Shown here: piece after piece, positions 8,689 through 16,249 of the stretch | How positions within the stretch are numbered: position 1 is the first letter of the stretch | How the letters are laid out: each line of letters starts with the position of its first letter | NCBI RefSeq assembly: GCF_014656095.1 | Contig: NZ_BNBT01000052.1 | Span: 1 to 51,662 of the forward strand | From: Streptomyces longispororuber | GTDB lineage: Bacteria > Actinomycetota > Actinomycetes > Streptomycetales > Streptomycetaceae | Direction of reading: 5' to 3' | Length of the DNA: 51,662 nucleotides | Notes under the pieces: generated by a model | Told to the model about the DNA's origin: nothing | Databases searched by the model: none | The model's input: only the letters and a program-made list of their open reading frames with translations | Program-made: the position numbers and the translations under genes

Positions 8689-9534
8689 TCAGAGCAGCGC
8701 GGCCCGCGGGCCGTCCGGCTGCTCCAGGCGTCGCGCCAGAATCGAGCGCGCGATCTCGGAAGTCTCCTCCTCCGACAGCCGCCGGAAACCCTCCTCGGAG
8801 ATCACTGTCACGATCGGATAGATCCGGCGCGCCACGTCCGGACCACCCGTCGCCGAGTCGTCGTCCGCGGCGTCGTACAACGCCTGCACGACCAGCGTCG
8901 TCGCCTGCTCCTCCGTCAGGTCGTCGCGGTACAGCTTCTTCATGGCGCCGCGCGCGAACACCGAGCCGGAGCCGGTGGCCGCGAAGCCCTGCTCCTCGCT
9001 GCGGCCGCCCGTCACGTCGTACGAGAAGATCCGGCCCTTGGCCCGGTCCACGTCGTACCCGGCGAAGAGCGGCACCACGGCGAGGCCCTGCATCGCCATG
9101 CCCAGATTGCTCCGGATCATGGTCGACAGGCGGTTCGCCTTGCCCTCCAGGGAGAGCTGGGCGCCCTCGACCTTCTCGAAGTGCTCCAGCTCCAACTGGA
9201 AGAGCTTGACCATCTCCACGGCCAGGCCCGCCGTGCCGGCGATGCCCACCGCGGAGTACTCGTCCGCGGGGAAGACCTTCTCGATGTCGCGCTGCGCGAT
9301 GACGTTGCCCATCGTCGCGCGGCGGTCACCGGCGAGCACCACGCCGCCGGGGAACGTCGTCGCCACGATCGTCGTGCCGTGCGGGGCCTCCAGCACGCCC
9401 TTCGTCGGCGGCAACTGGCGGTTGCCGGGCAGCAGTTCCGGCTGGTGCGCCGAGAGGAAGTCCACGAAGGACGAGGACCCAGGCGTCAGGAAGGCAGCCG
9501 GCAGACGCCCGGTGCTACGAGTGTTGGCTTCCAC
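8689..9534 (-). CDS. prcB: 20S proteasome beta subunit (catalytic)
   Basis: 281-aa beta-subunit precursor. A propeptide of 53 residues ends ...LEAPHG, and autocleavage before Thr54 in HGTTIVATTF would expose the catalytic N-terminal threonine; GDRRATMGN and GTAGLAVEMVKLFQ follow. Mature length is about 228 aa, normal for the family. The GTG start has AAGG 6 nt upstream. It degrades pupylated proteins delivered by Arc. Because the gap to pup is 333 bp, prcBA probably has its own promoter. Confidence 0.97.
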   Translation of the reverse strand: MEANTRSTGRLPAAFLTPGSSSFVDFLSAHQPELLPGNRQLPPTKGVLEAPHGTTIVATTFPGGVVLAGDRRATMGNVIAQRDIEKVFPADEYSAVGIAGTAGLAVEMVKLFQLELEHFEKVEGAQLSLEGKANRLSTMIRSNLGMAMQGLAVVPLFAGYDVDRAKGRIFSYDVTGGRSEEQGFAATGSGSVFARGAMKKLYRDDLTEEQATTLVVQALYDAADDDSATGGPDVARRIYPIVTVISEEGFRRLSEEETSEIARSILARRLEQPDGPRAALL

Positions 9535-9867
9535 GGGTTTCCTTCCACGTAGTTCATGGCCCGACGCAGGGTGGCTGGTTCGTCCCCCGACGTGCCGACG
9601 GCCGTATTGCGGGTGCGGCTCAGTACGCCGCGGACTTTACCCGTCCCGTGCCCGCGGTCCACGGGCACGGTCGGGACGCCCGCGGGCGCCTCCGGCCGGC
9701 GCGGGAGCACGGTCGCGCCGGCCGGACCGCGGGGTGCCGGGAGCTGGGCCCCGGAGGGTGCGGGCCACACTCCGGGGGCCGGACCGCGCCTGCCGCGCGG
9801 AGGCTCGTCGCCGAACCGTCCCGCCCCCTGGCCCGCACCCCACCTTCGAATCGAAGGAGAAGGGGGC
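9535..9867. other. Intergenic region between pup and prcB, no credible gene
   Basis: 333 bp. An open minus-strand frame covers it, but its translation is Gly/Pro/Arg-rich low-complexity text with no recognisable family, and it runs antisense-free into prcB without a good start. From memory, some other Streptomyces carry a small extra gene here, but I see no trace of one. The stretch beside prcB (about 9535-9640) is the likely site of the prcB promoter; I could not pick out a convincing -35/-10 pair. Confidence 0.5.
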
Positions 9868-10086
9868 TTACTGCCCGCCTTTCTGCACGAAGGAGCGCAC
9901 GAAGTCCTCCGCGTTCTCCTCAAGGACGTCGTCGATCTCGTCCAGAACCGAGTCGACGTCGTCGCTCAGCTTCTCCTGGCGCTCCTTGAGGTCCTCCGAA
10001 GCCTGCGCGTCCTGCGCCTGCTCGTCGACCTCCTCGGTGGAGCGCGTCGCCTTCTGCTGTCCGCCGCCGGTGTCCTTGGTCGCCAT
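9868..10086 (-). CDS. pup: Prokaryotic ubiquitin-like protein Pup
   Basis: 72-aa intrinsically disordered, acidic protein ending in KGGQ. The C-terminal Gln must be deamidated by Dop to Glu before PafA can conjugate it. The central helix-forming segment (about residues 27-58, EQAQDAQASEDLKERQEKL onward) is the part that binds the Arc coiled coil. GAGG stands 3 nt before the ATG. A candidate DNA-damage-type promoter is 37-59 nt upstream. Confidence 0.98.
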   Translation of the reverse strand: MATKDTGGGQQKATRSTEEVDEQAQDAQASEDLKERQEKLSDDVDSVLDEIDDVLEENAEDFVRSFVQKGGQ

Positions 10087-10122
10087 CTACCTCACCCCGC
10101 TCGGTTAGACGTTCTTGATCAG

Positions 10123-10145
10123 ACCCTACAATCCGGGTCCGACAT
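10123..10145 (-). promoter_or_regulatory. RecA-NDp/PafBC-like promoter upstream of pup
   Basis: Minus strand reads ATGTCGGAC-N8-TAGGGT. Compared with the RecA-independent DNA-damage consensus TTGTCRGTG-N8-TAnnnT, the core TGTCGG, the 8-nt spacer and the -10 all match, while the first and last two bases of the nonamer differ. The -10 lies 36 nt before the pup ATG. It could equally be an ordinary -10 with a weak upstream element. Confidence 0.45.
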
Positions 10146-10148
10146 CGG

Positions 10149-10173
10149 CCCCGCACTTCCGTAACGTGCGGGG
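10149..10173 (-). terminator. Hairpin downstream of dop
   Basis: 8-bp stem CCCCGCAC / GTGCGGGG with a 9-nt loop in the 130-bp dop-pup gap, just upstream of the candidate pup promoter. It probably ends or attenuates dop transcription before pup. Confidence 0.6.
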
Positions 10174-10216
10174 ACCACCTCTGTGATTCCCCGGCCTCGG
10201 TGCTTTCAGCCGCGTT

Positions 10217-11728
10217 TCAGCCCCCGGAGAGCACCCGGACCAGATCCTCCGCCGTGCGGCACCGGTCCAGGAGCTCCTTGACGTGATTACGCGTTCCGCG
10301 AAGCGGCTCCAGGGTCGGGACCCGCTGGAGGGAGTCCCGGCCCGGCAGGTCGAAGATCACGGAGTCCCAGGAGGCAGCGGCCACGTCGTCGGCGTACTGC
10401 TCCAGGCAGCGGCCGCGGAAGTAGGCGCGGGTGTCCTCAGGGGGCTTGGCGCGGGCCCGCTCGACGTCGGCCTCGTCCAGGAGCCGCTTCATCTTGCCGC
10501 GCGCCACCAGGCGGTTGTAGAGGCCCTTCTCGGGGCGCACGTCGGCGTACTGGAGGTCGACGAGGTGCAGCCGGGCTGCGTCCCAGTCGACGCCGTCGCG
10601 GCGGCGGTAGCCCTCCATCAGTTCCCGCTTGGCGACCCAGTCGAGCTCTCCGGAGAGGCTCATGGGGTCGTGCTCCAGGCGGTTGAGGACGTCTTCCCAG
10701 CGGGTGAGGACGTCCTTGGTCTGCTCGTCGGCGTCGGCGCCGTAGCGCTCCTCCACGTACTTGCGGGCCAGCTCGAAGTACTCCATCTGGAGTTGTACGG
10801 CCGTCAGCGTCCGGCCGCTACGGAGTGTGATCAGGTGGCGCAGGCTCGGGTCGTGGGAGACCTGGTGGAGCGTGCGGACGGGCTGGTCGACGGCGAGGTC
10901 CACGGCGATGAAGCCGTCCTCGATCATGGCGAGGACGAGCGAGGTGGTGCCCAGCTTCAGATAGGTGGAGATCTCGGAGAGGTTCGCGTCGCCGATGATC
11001 ACGTGCAGGCGGCGGTACTTCTCGGCGTCGGCGTGCGGCTCGTCGCGGGTGTTGATGATGGGCCGTTTGAGGGTGGTCTCCAGGCCGACCTCGACCTCGA
11101 AGTAGTCGGCGCGCTGGCTGAGCTGGAAGCCGTGCTCGTGGCCGTCCTGGCCGATGCCGACGCGGCCTGCGCCGGTGACGACCTGGCGCGAGACGAAGAA
11201 CGGCGTCAGGTGGCGCACGATGTCCGAGAAGGCGGTCTCCCGCTTCATCAGGTAGTTCTCGTGCGTGCCGTAGGAGGCGCCCTTGTTGTCGGTGTTGTTC
11301 TTGTAGAGGTGGATCGGCTGGGCGCCGGGGAGCTGGGCGGCTCGCTCGGCGGCCTCGGCCATGATCCGCTCCCCGGCCTTGTCCCAGAGGACGGCGTCGC
11401 GCGGGTTGGTGACCTCGGGCGCGCTGTACTCGGGGTGCGCGTGGTCGACGTAGAGGCGTGCCCCGTTGGTGAGGATGACGTTGGCGAGGCCGATGTCCTC
11501 GTCGGTGAGCTGGCTGGCGTCGGCGGCTTCGCGGGCGAGGTCGAAGCCCCGTGCGTCCCGCAGCGGGTTCTCCTCCTCGAAGTCCCAGCGGGCGCGTCGC
11601 GCCCGGTGCATCGCCGCGGCGTAGGCGTTGACGATCTGGGACGAGGTGAGCATGGCATTGGCGTTGGGGTGGCCGGGGACGGAGATTCCGTACTCCGTCT
11701 CGATGCCCATTACTCGCCGTACGGTCAT
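10217..11728 (-). CDS. dop: Dop, Pup deamidase/depupylase
   Basis: 503-aa paralogue of PafA, of usual length. Visible marks are the Mg-binding Glu10 in MGIETEYGISVPGH, the family catalytic Asp95 in RLYVDHAHPEYSAPE, the Dop-loop region (about 38-82, VNAYAAAMHRARRARWDFEE) that PafA lacks, IHLYKNNTDNKGASYGTHENYL, and RPIINTRDEPHADAEKYRRLH. It converts Pup-Gln to Pup-Glu and can remove Pup from substrates. ATG start with AGGAGG at normal spacing. It lies directly upstream of pup; a terminator separates it from arc. Confidence 0.97.
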   Translation of the reverse strand: MTVRRVMGIETEYGISVPGHPNANAMLTSSQIVNAYAAAMHRARRARWDFEEENPLRDARGFDLAREAADASQLTDEDIGLANVILTNGARLYVDHAHPEYSAPEVTNPRDAVLWDKAGERIMAEAAERAAQLPGAQPIHLYKNNTDNKGASYGTHENYLMKRETAFSDIVRHLTPFFVSRQVVTGAGRVGIGQDGHEHGFQLSQRADYFEVEVGLETTLKRPIINTRDEPHADAEKYRRLHVIIGDANLSEISTYLKLGTTSLVLAMIEDGFIAVDLAVDQPVRTLHQVSHDPSLRHLITLRSGRTLTAVQLQMEYFELARKYVEERYGADADEQTKDVLTRWEDVLNRLEHDPMSLSGELDWVAKRELMEGYRRRDGVDWDAARLHLVDLQYADVRPEKGLYNRLVARGKMKRLLDEADVERARAKPPEDTRAYFRGRCLEQYADDVAAASWDSVIFDLPGRDSLQRVPTLEPLRGTRNHVKELLDRCRTAEDLVRVLSGG

Positions 11729-11944
11729 GCGGCCCTCCTTGCCCGGCGGCGCCCTCGGTCGGGGGCGCAGCTCAAGTACCGCTGGTGCTCCGGTGCGTGT
11801 GCGGTGCCCGTCCCCGCACTGCGCGACTCGGCGGTACGGAAGAGCCTAGAACGCCTCTGCGCTGGTGGGGAGATCATTTTCTGCTTTGCTCTCGCTGGGT
11901 CGATGACACGGCCACGAGGCCTTGAGCGAGTGACGGAAAACAGT

Positions 11945-11979
11945 CGGCTGCGGGTACCCGAGGTGGGCACCCGCAGCCG
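11945..11979 (-). terminator. Rho-independent terminator of arc
   Basis: Perfect 11-bp stem CGGCTGCGGGT / ACCCGCAGCCG with a 13-nt loop, followed on the minus strand by GACTGTTTTCC, which supplies a T run. It begins 11 nt after the arc stop codon, so arc and dop are separate transcripts. The remaining about 200 bp up to dop contains no gene and presumably holds the dop promoter. Confidence 0.88.
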
Positions 11980-11989
11980 CCCTGTTCCC

Positions 11990-13756
11990 CTACAGGTACT
12001 GACCGGTGTTGGCCACCGTGTCGATGGAGCGTCCGGTGTCGGCGCCCTGCTTTCCGGTGACGAGGGTGCGGATGTATACGATCCGTTCACCCTTCTTGCC
12101 GGAGATGCGGGCCCAGTCGTCCGGGTTGGTGGTGTTGGGCAGGTCCTCGTTCTCCTTGAACTCGTCCACGCAGGCCTGGAGGAGGTGCGCGACCCTGAGG
12201 CCCTTCTGGTTCTGTTCGAGGAAGGCCTTGATGGCCATCTTCTTGGCGCGGCCGACGATGTTCTCGATCATGGCGCCGGAATTGAAGTCCTTGAAGTAGA
12301 GGACTTCCTTGTCGCCGTTGGCGTACGTGACTTCGAGGAAGCGGTTCTCCTCGGATTCGGCGTACATCTGCTCGACGACGGACTGGATCATGGCCTGGAC
12401 CGTGGCGGCCTTGTCGCTGCCGTGCTCGGCGAGGTCGTCGCTGTGCAGCGGGAGGCGCTCGGTGAGGTACTTGGCGAAGATGTCCTTGGCCGCCTCGGCG
12501 TCCGGGCGCTCGATCTTGATCTTCACGTCGAGCCGGCCGGGGCGCAGGATGGCGGGGTCGATCATGTCCTCGCGGTTGGAGGCGCCGATGACGATGACGT
12601 TCTCCAGGCCCTCCACACCGTCGATCTCGGCGAGGAGCTGCGGGACGATGGTGTTCTCCACGTCCGAGCTGACGCCGCTGCCGCGGGTGCGGAAGAGGGA
12701 TTCCATCTCGTCGAAGAAGACGATGACGGGGGTGCCCTCGCTCGCCTTCTCGCGGGCTCGCTGGAAGACCAGGCGGATGTGGCGCTCGGTCTCGCCGACG
12801 TACTTGTTGAGGAGCTCGGGTCCCTTGATGTTGAGGAAGTAGCTCTTCCCCGCGGGCTGGCCGGTGACCTCGGCCACCTTCTTGGCAAGGGAGTTGGCGA
12901 CGGCCTTGGCGATCAGCGTCTTGCCGCAGCCGGGCGGGCCGTAGAGCAGCACGCCCTTCGGGGGCCGGAGTTCGTGCTCCTTGAAGAGGTCCGGGTAGAG
13001 GTACGGGAGCTCGACGGCGTCGCGGATCATCTCGATCTGGCCGCCGAGGCCGCCGATCTTGTCGTAGCTGATGTCCGGGACCTCTTCGAGGACCAGTTCC
13101 TCGACCTCGCTCTTCGGTACGACCTCGTACACGTAGCCGGAGCGGGGCTCGAGCAGCAGGGCGTCGCCGGGGCGGATGGTCACGTCCAGGAGCGGCTCGG
13201 CGAGCCTGACCACCCGCTCCTCGTCGGTGTGCCCGAGCACGAGGGCCCGTTCGCCGTCCTCGAGGATCTCCTTGAGGGTGACGATGTCTCCGACGCGCTC
13301 GTACTCCATGGCCTCGACCACGTTGAGCGCTTCGTTGAGCATGACTTCCTGGCCGCGTCTGAGTTCGTCGAGTTCGACGCTCGGGCTGACGTTCACGCGG
13401 AGCTTGCGGCCGCCGGTGAAGATGTCGGCGGTGCCGTCCTCGTTCGCCGTGAGGAAGACTCCGAAGCCGGCCGGCGGCTGCGCGAGCCGGTCGACCTCCT
13501 CCTTGAGGGCCACGATCTGGTCGCGGGCCTCGCGGAGCGTGTTGGCGAGCCGCTCGTTCTGCGCGGACACGCCTGCCAGGTTGGTCTGCAACTCGACGAT
13601 CCGCTCTTCGAGAATCCTCGTGTGCCGCGGAGAGTCGGCGAGCTTGCGTCGCAGGACGGCGATTTCCTGCTCGAGATAGGCAACCTGACCGGCTGGGTCC
13701 TCAGACCCTCGCCCCGGCCGGATGCCGCGGTTGATGTCGTCGTCGTGGGCTGCCAC
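11990..13756 (-). CDS. arc: Arc/Mpa, proteasomal AAA+ ATPase
   Basis: 588-aa hexameric unfoldase. Order: N-terminal coiled coil (about residues 20-95) that binds Pup, OB-fold interdomain, AAA+ domain with Walker A GPPGCGKT (273-280) and Walker B IVFFDEMES (DE at 349-350), and the C-terminal GQYL tail that docks into the alpha ring. I chose the GTG before AAHDDDINRGIRPGRG because GGAGGAGGTGAGG is its ribosome-binding site; the upstream TTG start falls inside that site. Divergent from the ferredoxin gene. Confidence 0.96.
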   Translation of the reverse strand: MAAHDDDINRGIRPGRGSEDPAGQVAYLEQEIAVLRRKLADSPRHTRILEERIVELQTNLAGVSAQNERLANTLREARDQIVALKEEVDRLAQPPAGFGVFLTANEDGTADIFTGGRKLRVNVSPSVELDELRRGQEVMLNEALNVVEAMEYERVGDIVTLKEILEDGERALVLGHTDEERVVRLAEPLLDVTIRPGDALLLEPRSGYVYEVVPKSEVEELVLEEVPDISYDKIGGLGGQIEMIRDAVELPYLYPDLFKEHELRPPKGVLLYGPPGCGKTLIAKAVANSLAKKVAEVTGQPAGKSYFLNIKGPELLNKYVGETERHIRLVFQRAREKASEGTPVIVFFDEMESLFRTRGSGVSSDVENTIVPQLLAEIDGVEGLENVIVIGASNREDMIDPAILRPGRLDVKIKIERPDAEAAKDIFAKYLTERLPLHSDDLAEHGSDKAATVQAMIQSVVEQMYAESEENRFLEVTYANGDKEVLYFKDFNSGAMIENIVGRAKKMAIKAFLEQNQKGLRVAHLLQACVDEFKENEDLPNTTNPDDWARISGKKGERIVYIRTLVTGKQGADTGRSIDTVANTGQYL

Positions 13757-14010
13757 GGTCCTCACCTCCTCCAAGGGGAGCTGGACGCTTCCTGACCCTA
13801 CCTGGGTGGGTGCTGATTGAAACCCCTAGATCACAAAGACGGTGGGGGTGTGTCCGATCTTCACCCTTGCGCTCTCCCTCACGCCAGGGGAATACCCACC
13901 GAACAACATCCGAAAGCCGCCGGTTGTAGGGTCGAACTGTTCAACACCCGTCAGAGCTGGCCGGACTTGCTGCAAAGTCGGCTGGGTCTGGCGCAGTTTC
14001 GGCAGGAGAG

Positions 14011-14325
14011 ATGACCGTGGGGCACGACGCTCGGACCGTCGGTGAAGGGCAGGACCCGCTCGAGGTCTGGATCGATCAGGATCTCTGTACCGGGGACGGG
14101 ATCTGCGCGCAGTACGCGCCGGAGGTCTTCGAGCTGGACATTGACGGTCTGGCCTATGTGAAGAGCGGTGACGACGAGCTGTTGCAGGCTCCCGGGGCGA
14201 CGACGCCGGTGCCGCTCCCGCTGCTGCGGGACGTGGTGGATTCGGCGAAGGAGTGTCCGGGCGACTGTATTCATGTACGTCGAGTTTCGGACAAGGTCGA
14301 GGTCTACGGACCGGACGCAGAGTGA
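14011..14325 (+). CDS. 3Fe-4S/4Fe-4S-type small ferredoxin
   Basis: 104-aa soluble ferredoxin. Cluster ligands visible are C26 and C32 (CTGDGIC, the C-x5-C spacing typical of Streptomyces 3Fe-4S ferredoxins) and C82 in ECPGDCIHV, with an extra C86. An about 20-residue insertion separates the two halves. The usual role is electron transfer to cytochrome P450s; no P450 is adjacent, so the partner is unknown. AGGAG lies very close to this ATG; a GTG 6 nt downstream (14017) has better spacing and may be the true start. Confidence 0.87.
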   Translation: MTVGHDARTVGEGQDPLEVWIDQDLCTGDGICAQYAPEVFELDIDGLAYVKSGDDELLQAPGATTPVPLPLLRDVVDSAKECPGDCIHVRRVSDKVEVYGPDAE

Positions 14326-14361
14326 CTGAATAGTTTCGCTGTGTGAGCGGAACGGTGTCAC

Positions 14362-14404
14362 CAGGGGCCCGTGTCCCGCCGGGTACGGCGGTTGCGGGCC
14401 CCTG
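14362..14404. terminator. Two-tier hairpin, bidirectional terminator
   Basis: An outer 10-bp stem CAGGGGCCCG / CGGGCCCCTG encloses an inner 6-bp stem CCGCCG / CGGCGG with loop ggta. It sits between the convergent ferredoxin and membrane-protein genes and suits termination in both directions. Confidence 0.8.
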
Positions 14405-14476
14405 TGCCGTGGGCGCGGGTGCCCTCGGGGGGCGCGCGGTGCGGCGGGCGGGGCTCCGGGAGGCGGGGGCGGGCCG

Positions 14477-15124
14477 TCACACGCTGCGGGCCGCGCCGCT
14501 TGTCGAGCGGGTGAACGCGCCGTTCTTCCACTGCCACTTGACCTCGTCGCGCCGGTCGGGGCAGCAGCGGGGCACGTCGAGCGAGGAGTAGCCGAGGAGC
14601 GTCGCGGTGACGGCGGTGCCGCGGACGCGGAGGTCCTGCGCGGTGCGCTGGTCCTTGGGGTCGACGAGGGTGGCGACGAGGCGTGCGGCGCCCCGGCGGG
14701 GCCGGGTGAGGACGTAGACGCCGTCGGGCGGGGTGCCGGACCCGGCCCGGCAGTGCACGGCGGCCACCGTCTCGGGGCGGCCGTCGCCGTCGAGGTCGCC
14801 GGTGGCCCGCTGGGCGACGACCGGTTCGGCCGTGCCGCAGTCCAGGGGGTAGTCGACGGCCGCCGGGTCGGGGGCGGGTGCGGGGGCGGCGGCCTTGGCC
14901 TCCGTCCCGCCGCCGGGCCCCACGGCGGTGGCGGTGGCCCGATCGGGTTCCAGGAAGGCGGAGCCCGCGACGACGGCGGCCAGGGCGGCCGCGGTCGCGA
15001 GCCAGTGCAGGGGGCGGGTGGCCCACGGCCGGTGCGCCGTGCGGGCCGGTTCCGGGACGGCGGGGTGCTGCACGAGGAGGGTCTCCTGTGAGGGCTGTGC
15101 CGGTGGAGGTGGGATGGCCAGCAT
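14477..15124 (-). CDS. Uncharacterised membrane-anchored/secreted protein
   Basis: 215-aa protein. It has a short proline-rich cytoplasmic N-terminus, one hydrophobic helix at about residues 37-58 (LHWLATAAALAAVVAGSAFL), an Ala/Pro linker, then an extracytoplasmic domain with DLDGDGRPETVAAVHC, which resembles an FG-GAP/EF-type calcium loop, plus C-terminal cysteines (DVPRCCPDRRDE) that could form disulfides. Function unknown. The ATG has GAGG 9 nt upstream. I discarded a 17-residue upstream extension. Confidence 0.8.
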   Translation of the reverse strand: MLAIPPPPAQPSQETLLVQHPAVPEPARTAHRPWATRPLHWLATAAALAAVVAGSAFLEPDRATATAVGPGGGTEAKAAAPAPAPDPAAVDYPLDCGTAEPVVAQRATGDLDGDGRPETVAAVHCRAGSGTPPDGVYVLTRPRRGAARLVATLVDPKDQRTAQDLRVRGTAVTATLLGYSSLDVPRCCPDRRDEVKWQWKNGAFTRSTSGAARSV

Positions 15125-15180
15125 CGTGTCACACCTCACAGGGCCGCGGAACACCGGGGGGCGCGCGGGTGGCACGCGTG

Positions 15181-15248
15181 CAACGGAACGGCGCCGCCGT
15201 CGAGTTCCGCCCCGGCCGGTGGAACTCGACGGCGGCGCCGGTGCGTTG
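15181..15248 (-). terminator. Very strong hairpin downstream of trmI
   Basis: A perfect 20-bp inverted repeat (15189-15208 and 15221-15240, beginning CGGCGCCGCCGTC and ending GGCGGCGCCG) has a 12-nt loop. Outside a symmetric 3x3 mismatch it continues as CAACG / CGTTG. There is no T tract. It lies between trmI and the membrane-protein gene, so trmI termination is the simplest role. Confidence 0.75.
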
Positions 15249-15292
15249 GACGGACGTGCTCGGGCCGGCGTGGGGGCCGGGCCCGGGCGGTG

Positions 15293-16195
15293 TCAGCGGG
15301 GGGTGCCGCCGTCGGCGTTCGGGCCGGTGTAGTCCTCGCCGTAGGCGCCCTTGGCGGGGCGGCGGCGGCGCATGGGCGGCTCGACGCCGTCCGCGAGGCG
15401 GCGGGCGGTGAGCAGGAAGCCGGTGTGCCCGATCATGCGGTGGTCGGGGCGGACGGCCAGGCCCTCGATGTGCCAGTTGCGGATCATCGATTCCCAGGCG
15501 GTCGGCTCGTTGAAGCCGCCGAGCTCGCGGATGGACTCCACGGTGCGGGCGAGCTGCGTGGTCGTGGCGACGTACGCGCACAGGATGCCACCGGGCACGA
15601 GGGCCTTGGAGACGGCCTCCAGGCACTCCCAGGGGGCGAGCATGTCGAGGATCACGCGGTCGACCTCGGTGTCGGACAGGTTGTCCTGGAGGTCGCCGAC
15701 GGTGAGCTGCCAGGCGGGGTGCGGGCCGCCGAAGTAGCGCTCGACGTTCTGCCGGGCGATGTCCGCGAAGTCCTCGCGGCGCTCGTACGAGTGCAGCATG
15801 CCCTGGTCGCCGATGGCGCGCAGCAGGAAGGCGCTGAGCGAGCCGGAGCCCACCCCGGCCTCGACGACGCGGGCGCCGGGGAAGATGTCGGCGAAGGCCA
15901 GGATCTGCCCCGCGTCCTTGGGGTAGACCACGGCGGCGCCGCGGGGCATGGACAGGACGTAGTCGGGGAGCAGGGGGCGCAGCGCGAGGTACGCGACGTT
16001 CCCCGTGGTGCGGACAACACTGCCTTCGGGCGCGCCGATCAGCTCGTCGTGCGGGAACGACCCCTTGTGGGTGTGGAAGTTCTTCCCCGCTTCGAGCGTG
16101 AACGTGTAGTGGCGTCCCTTGGGGTCGGTGAGCTGGACCTGGTCCCCGACCTTGAAGGGCCCGCGACGGCGGGCGGCACCGGTCGGTTCGGACAT
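15293..16195 (-). CDS. trmI: tRNA (adenine-58-N1)-methyltransferase TrmI
   Basis: 300-aa class I SAM-dependent methyltransferase. It has an N-terminal beta-domain (FKVGDQVQLTDPKGRHYTF, HTHKGSFPHDELIG), the SAM motif VEAGVGSGSL (about 111-120), VILDMLAPW with the catalytic-region Asp, and LVPGGILCAYVATTTQLAR. It methylates A58 in the tRNA T-loop. No ribosome-binding site precedes the ATG; TAGGCT lies 6 nt upstream, suggesting a leaderless transcript. It is placed next to proteasome genes in many actinobacteria. Confidence 0.94.
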   Translation of the reverse strand: MSEPTGAARRRGPFKVGDQVQLTDPKGRHYTFTLEAGKNFHTHKGSFPHDELIGAPEGSVVRTTGNVAYLALRPLLPDYVLSMPRGAAVVYPKDAGQILAFADIFPGARVVEAGVGSGSLSAFLLRAIGDQGMLHSYERREDFADIARQNVERYFGGPHPAWQLTVGDLQDNLSDTEVDRVILDMLAPWECLEAVSKALVPGGILCAYVATTTQLARTVESIRELGGFNEPTAWESMIRNWHIEGLAVRPDHRMIGHTGFLLTARRLADGVEPPMRRRRPAKGAYGEDYTGPNADGGTPR

Positions 16196-16207
16196 GTGAC
16201 CAGCCTA
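16196..16207 (-). promoter_or_regulatory. Candidate leaderless -10 of trmI
   Basis: TAGGCT on the minus strand ends 6 nt before the ATG and no Shine-Dalgarno sequence is present. No clear -35 was found. Confidence 0.35.
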
Positions 16208-16249
16208 CCGGCCGTGGCGGGTGCCGCCGACCATCCGCGGGCCCCGGCC

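Noticed and set aside
9486..9923. 145-codon minus-strand frame overlapping pup, the gap and prcB
   Set aside because: It overlaps two certain genes in another frame and has no recognisable domain or ribosome-binding site.
10283..13795. 1170-codon plus-strand open frame across dop and arc
   Set aside because: It is antisense to two clear genes, has Val/Gly/Asp-heavy shadow composition and matches no family. It is a product of GC-biased third positions.
13920..13935. TTGTAGGGTC upstream of the ferredoxin as a PafBC promoter
   Set aside because: It shares the -10 region with the pup upstream sequence, but no TTGTC-like element is found 8 nt before it.
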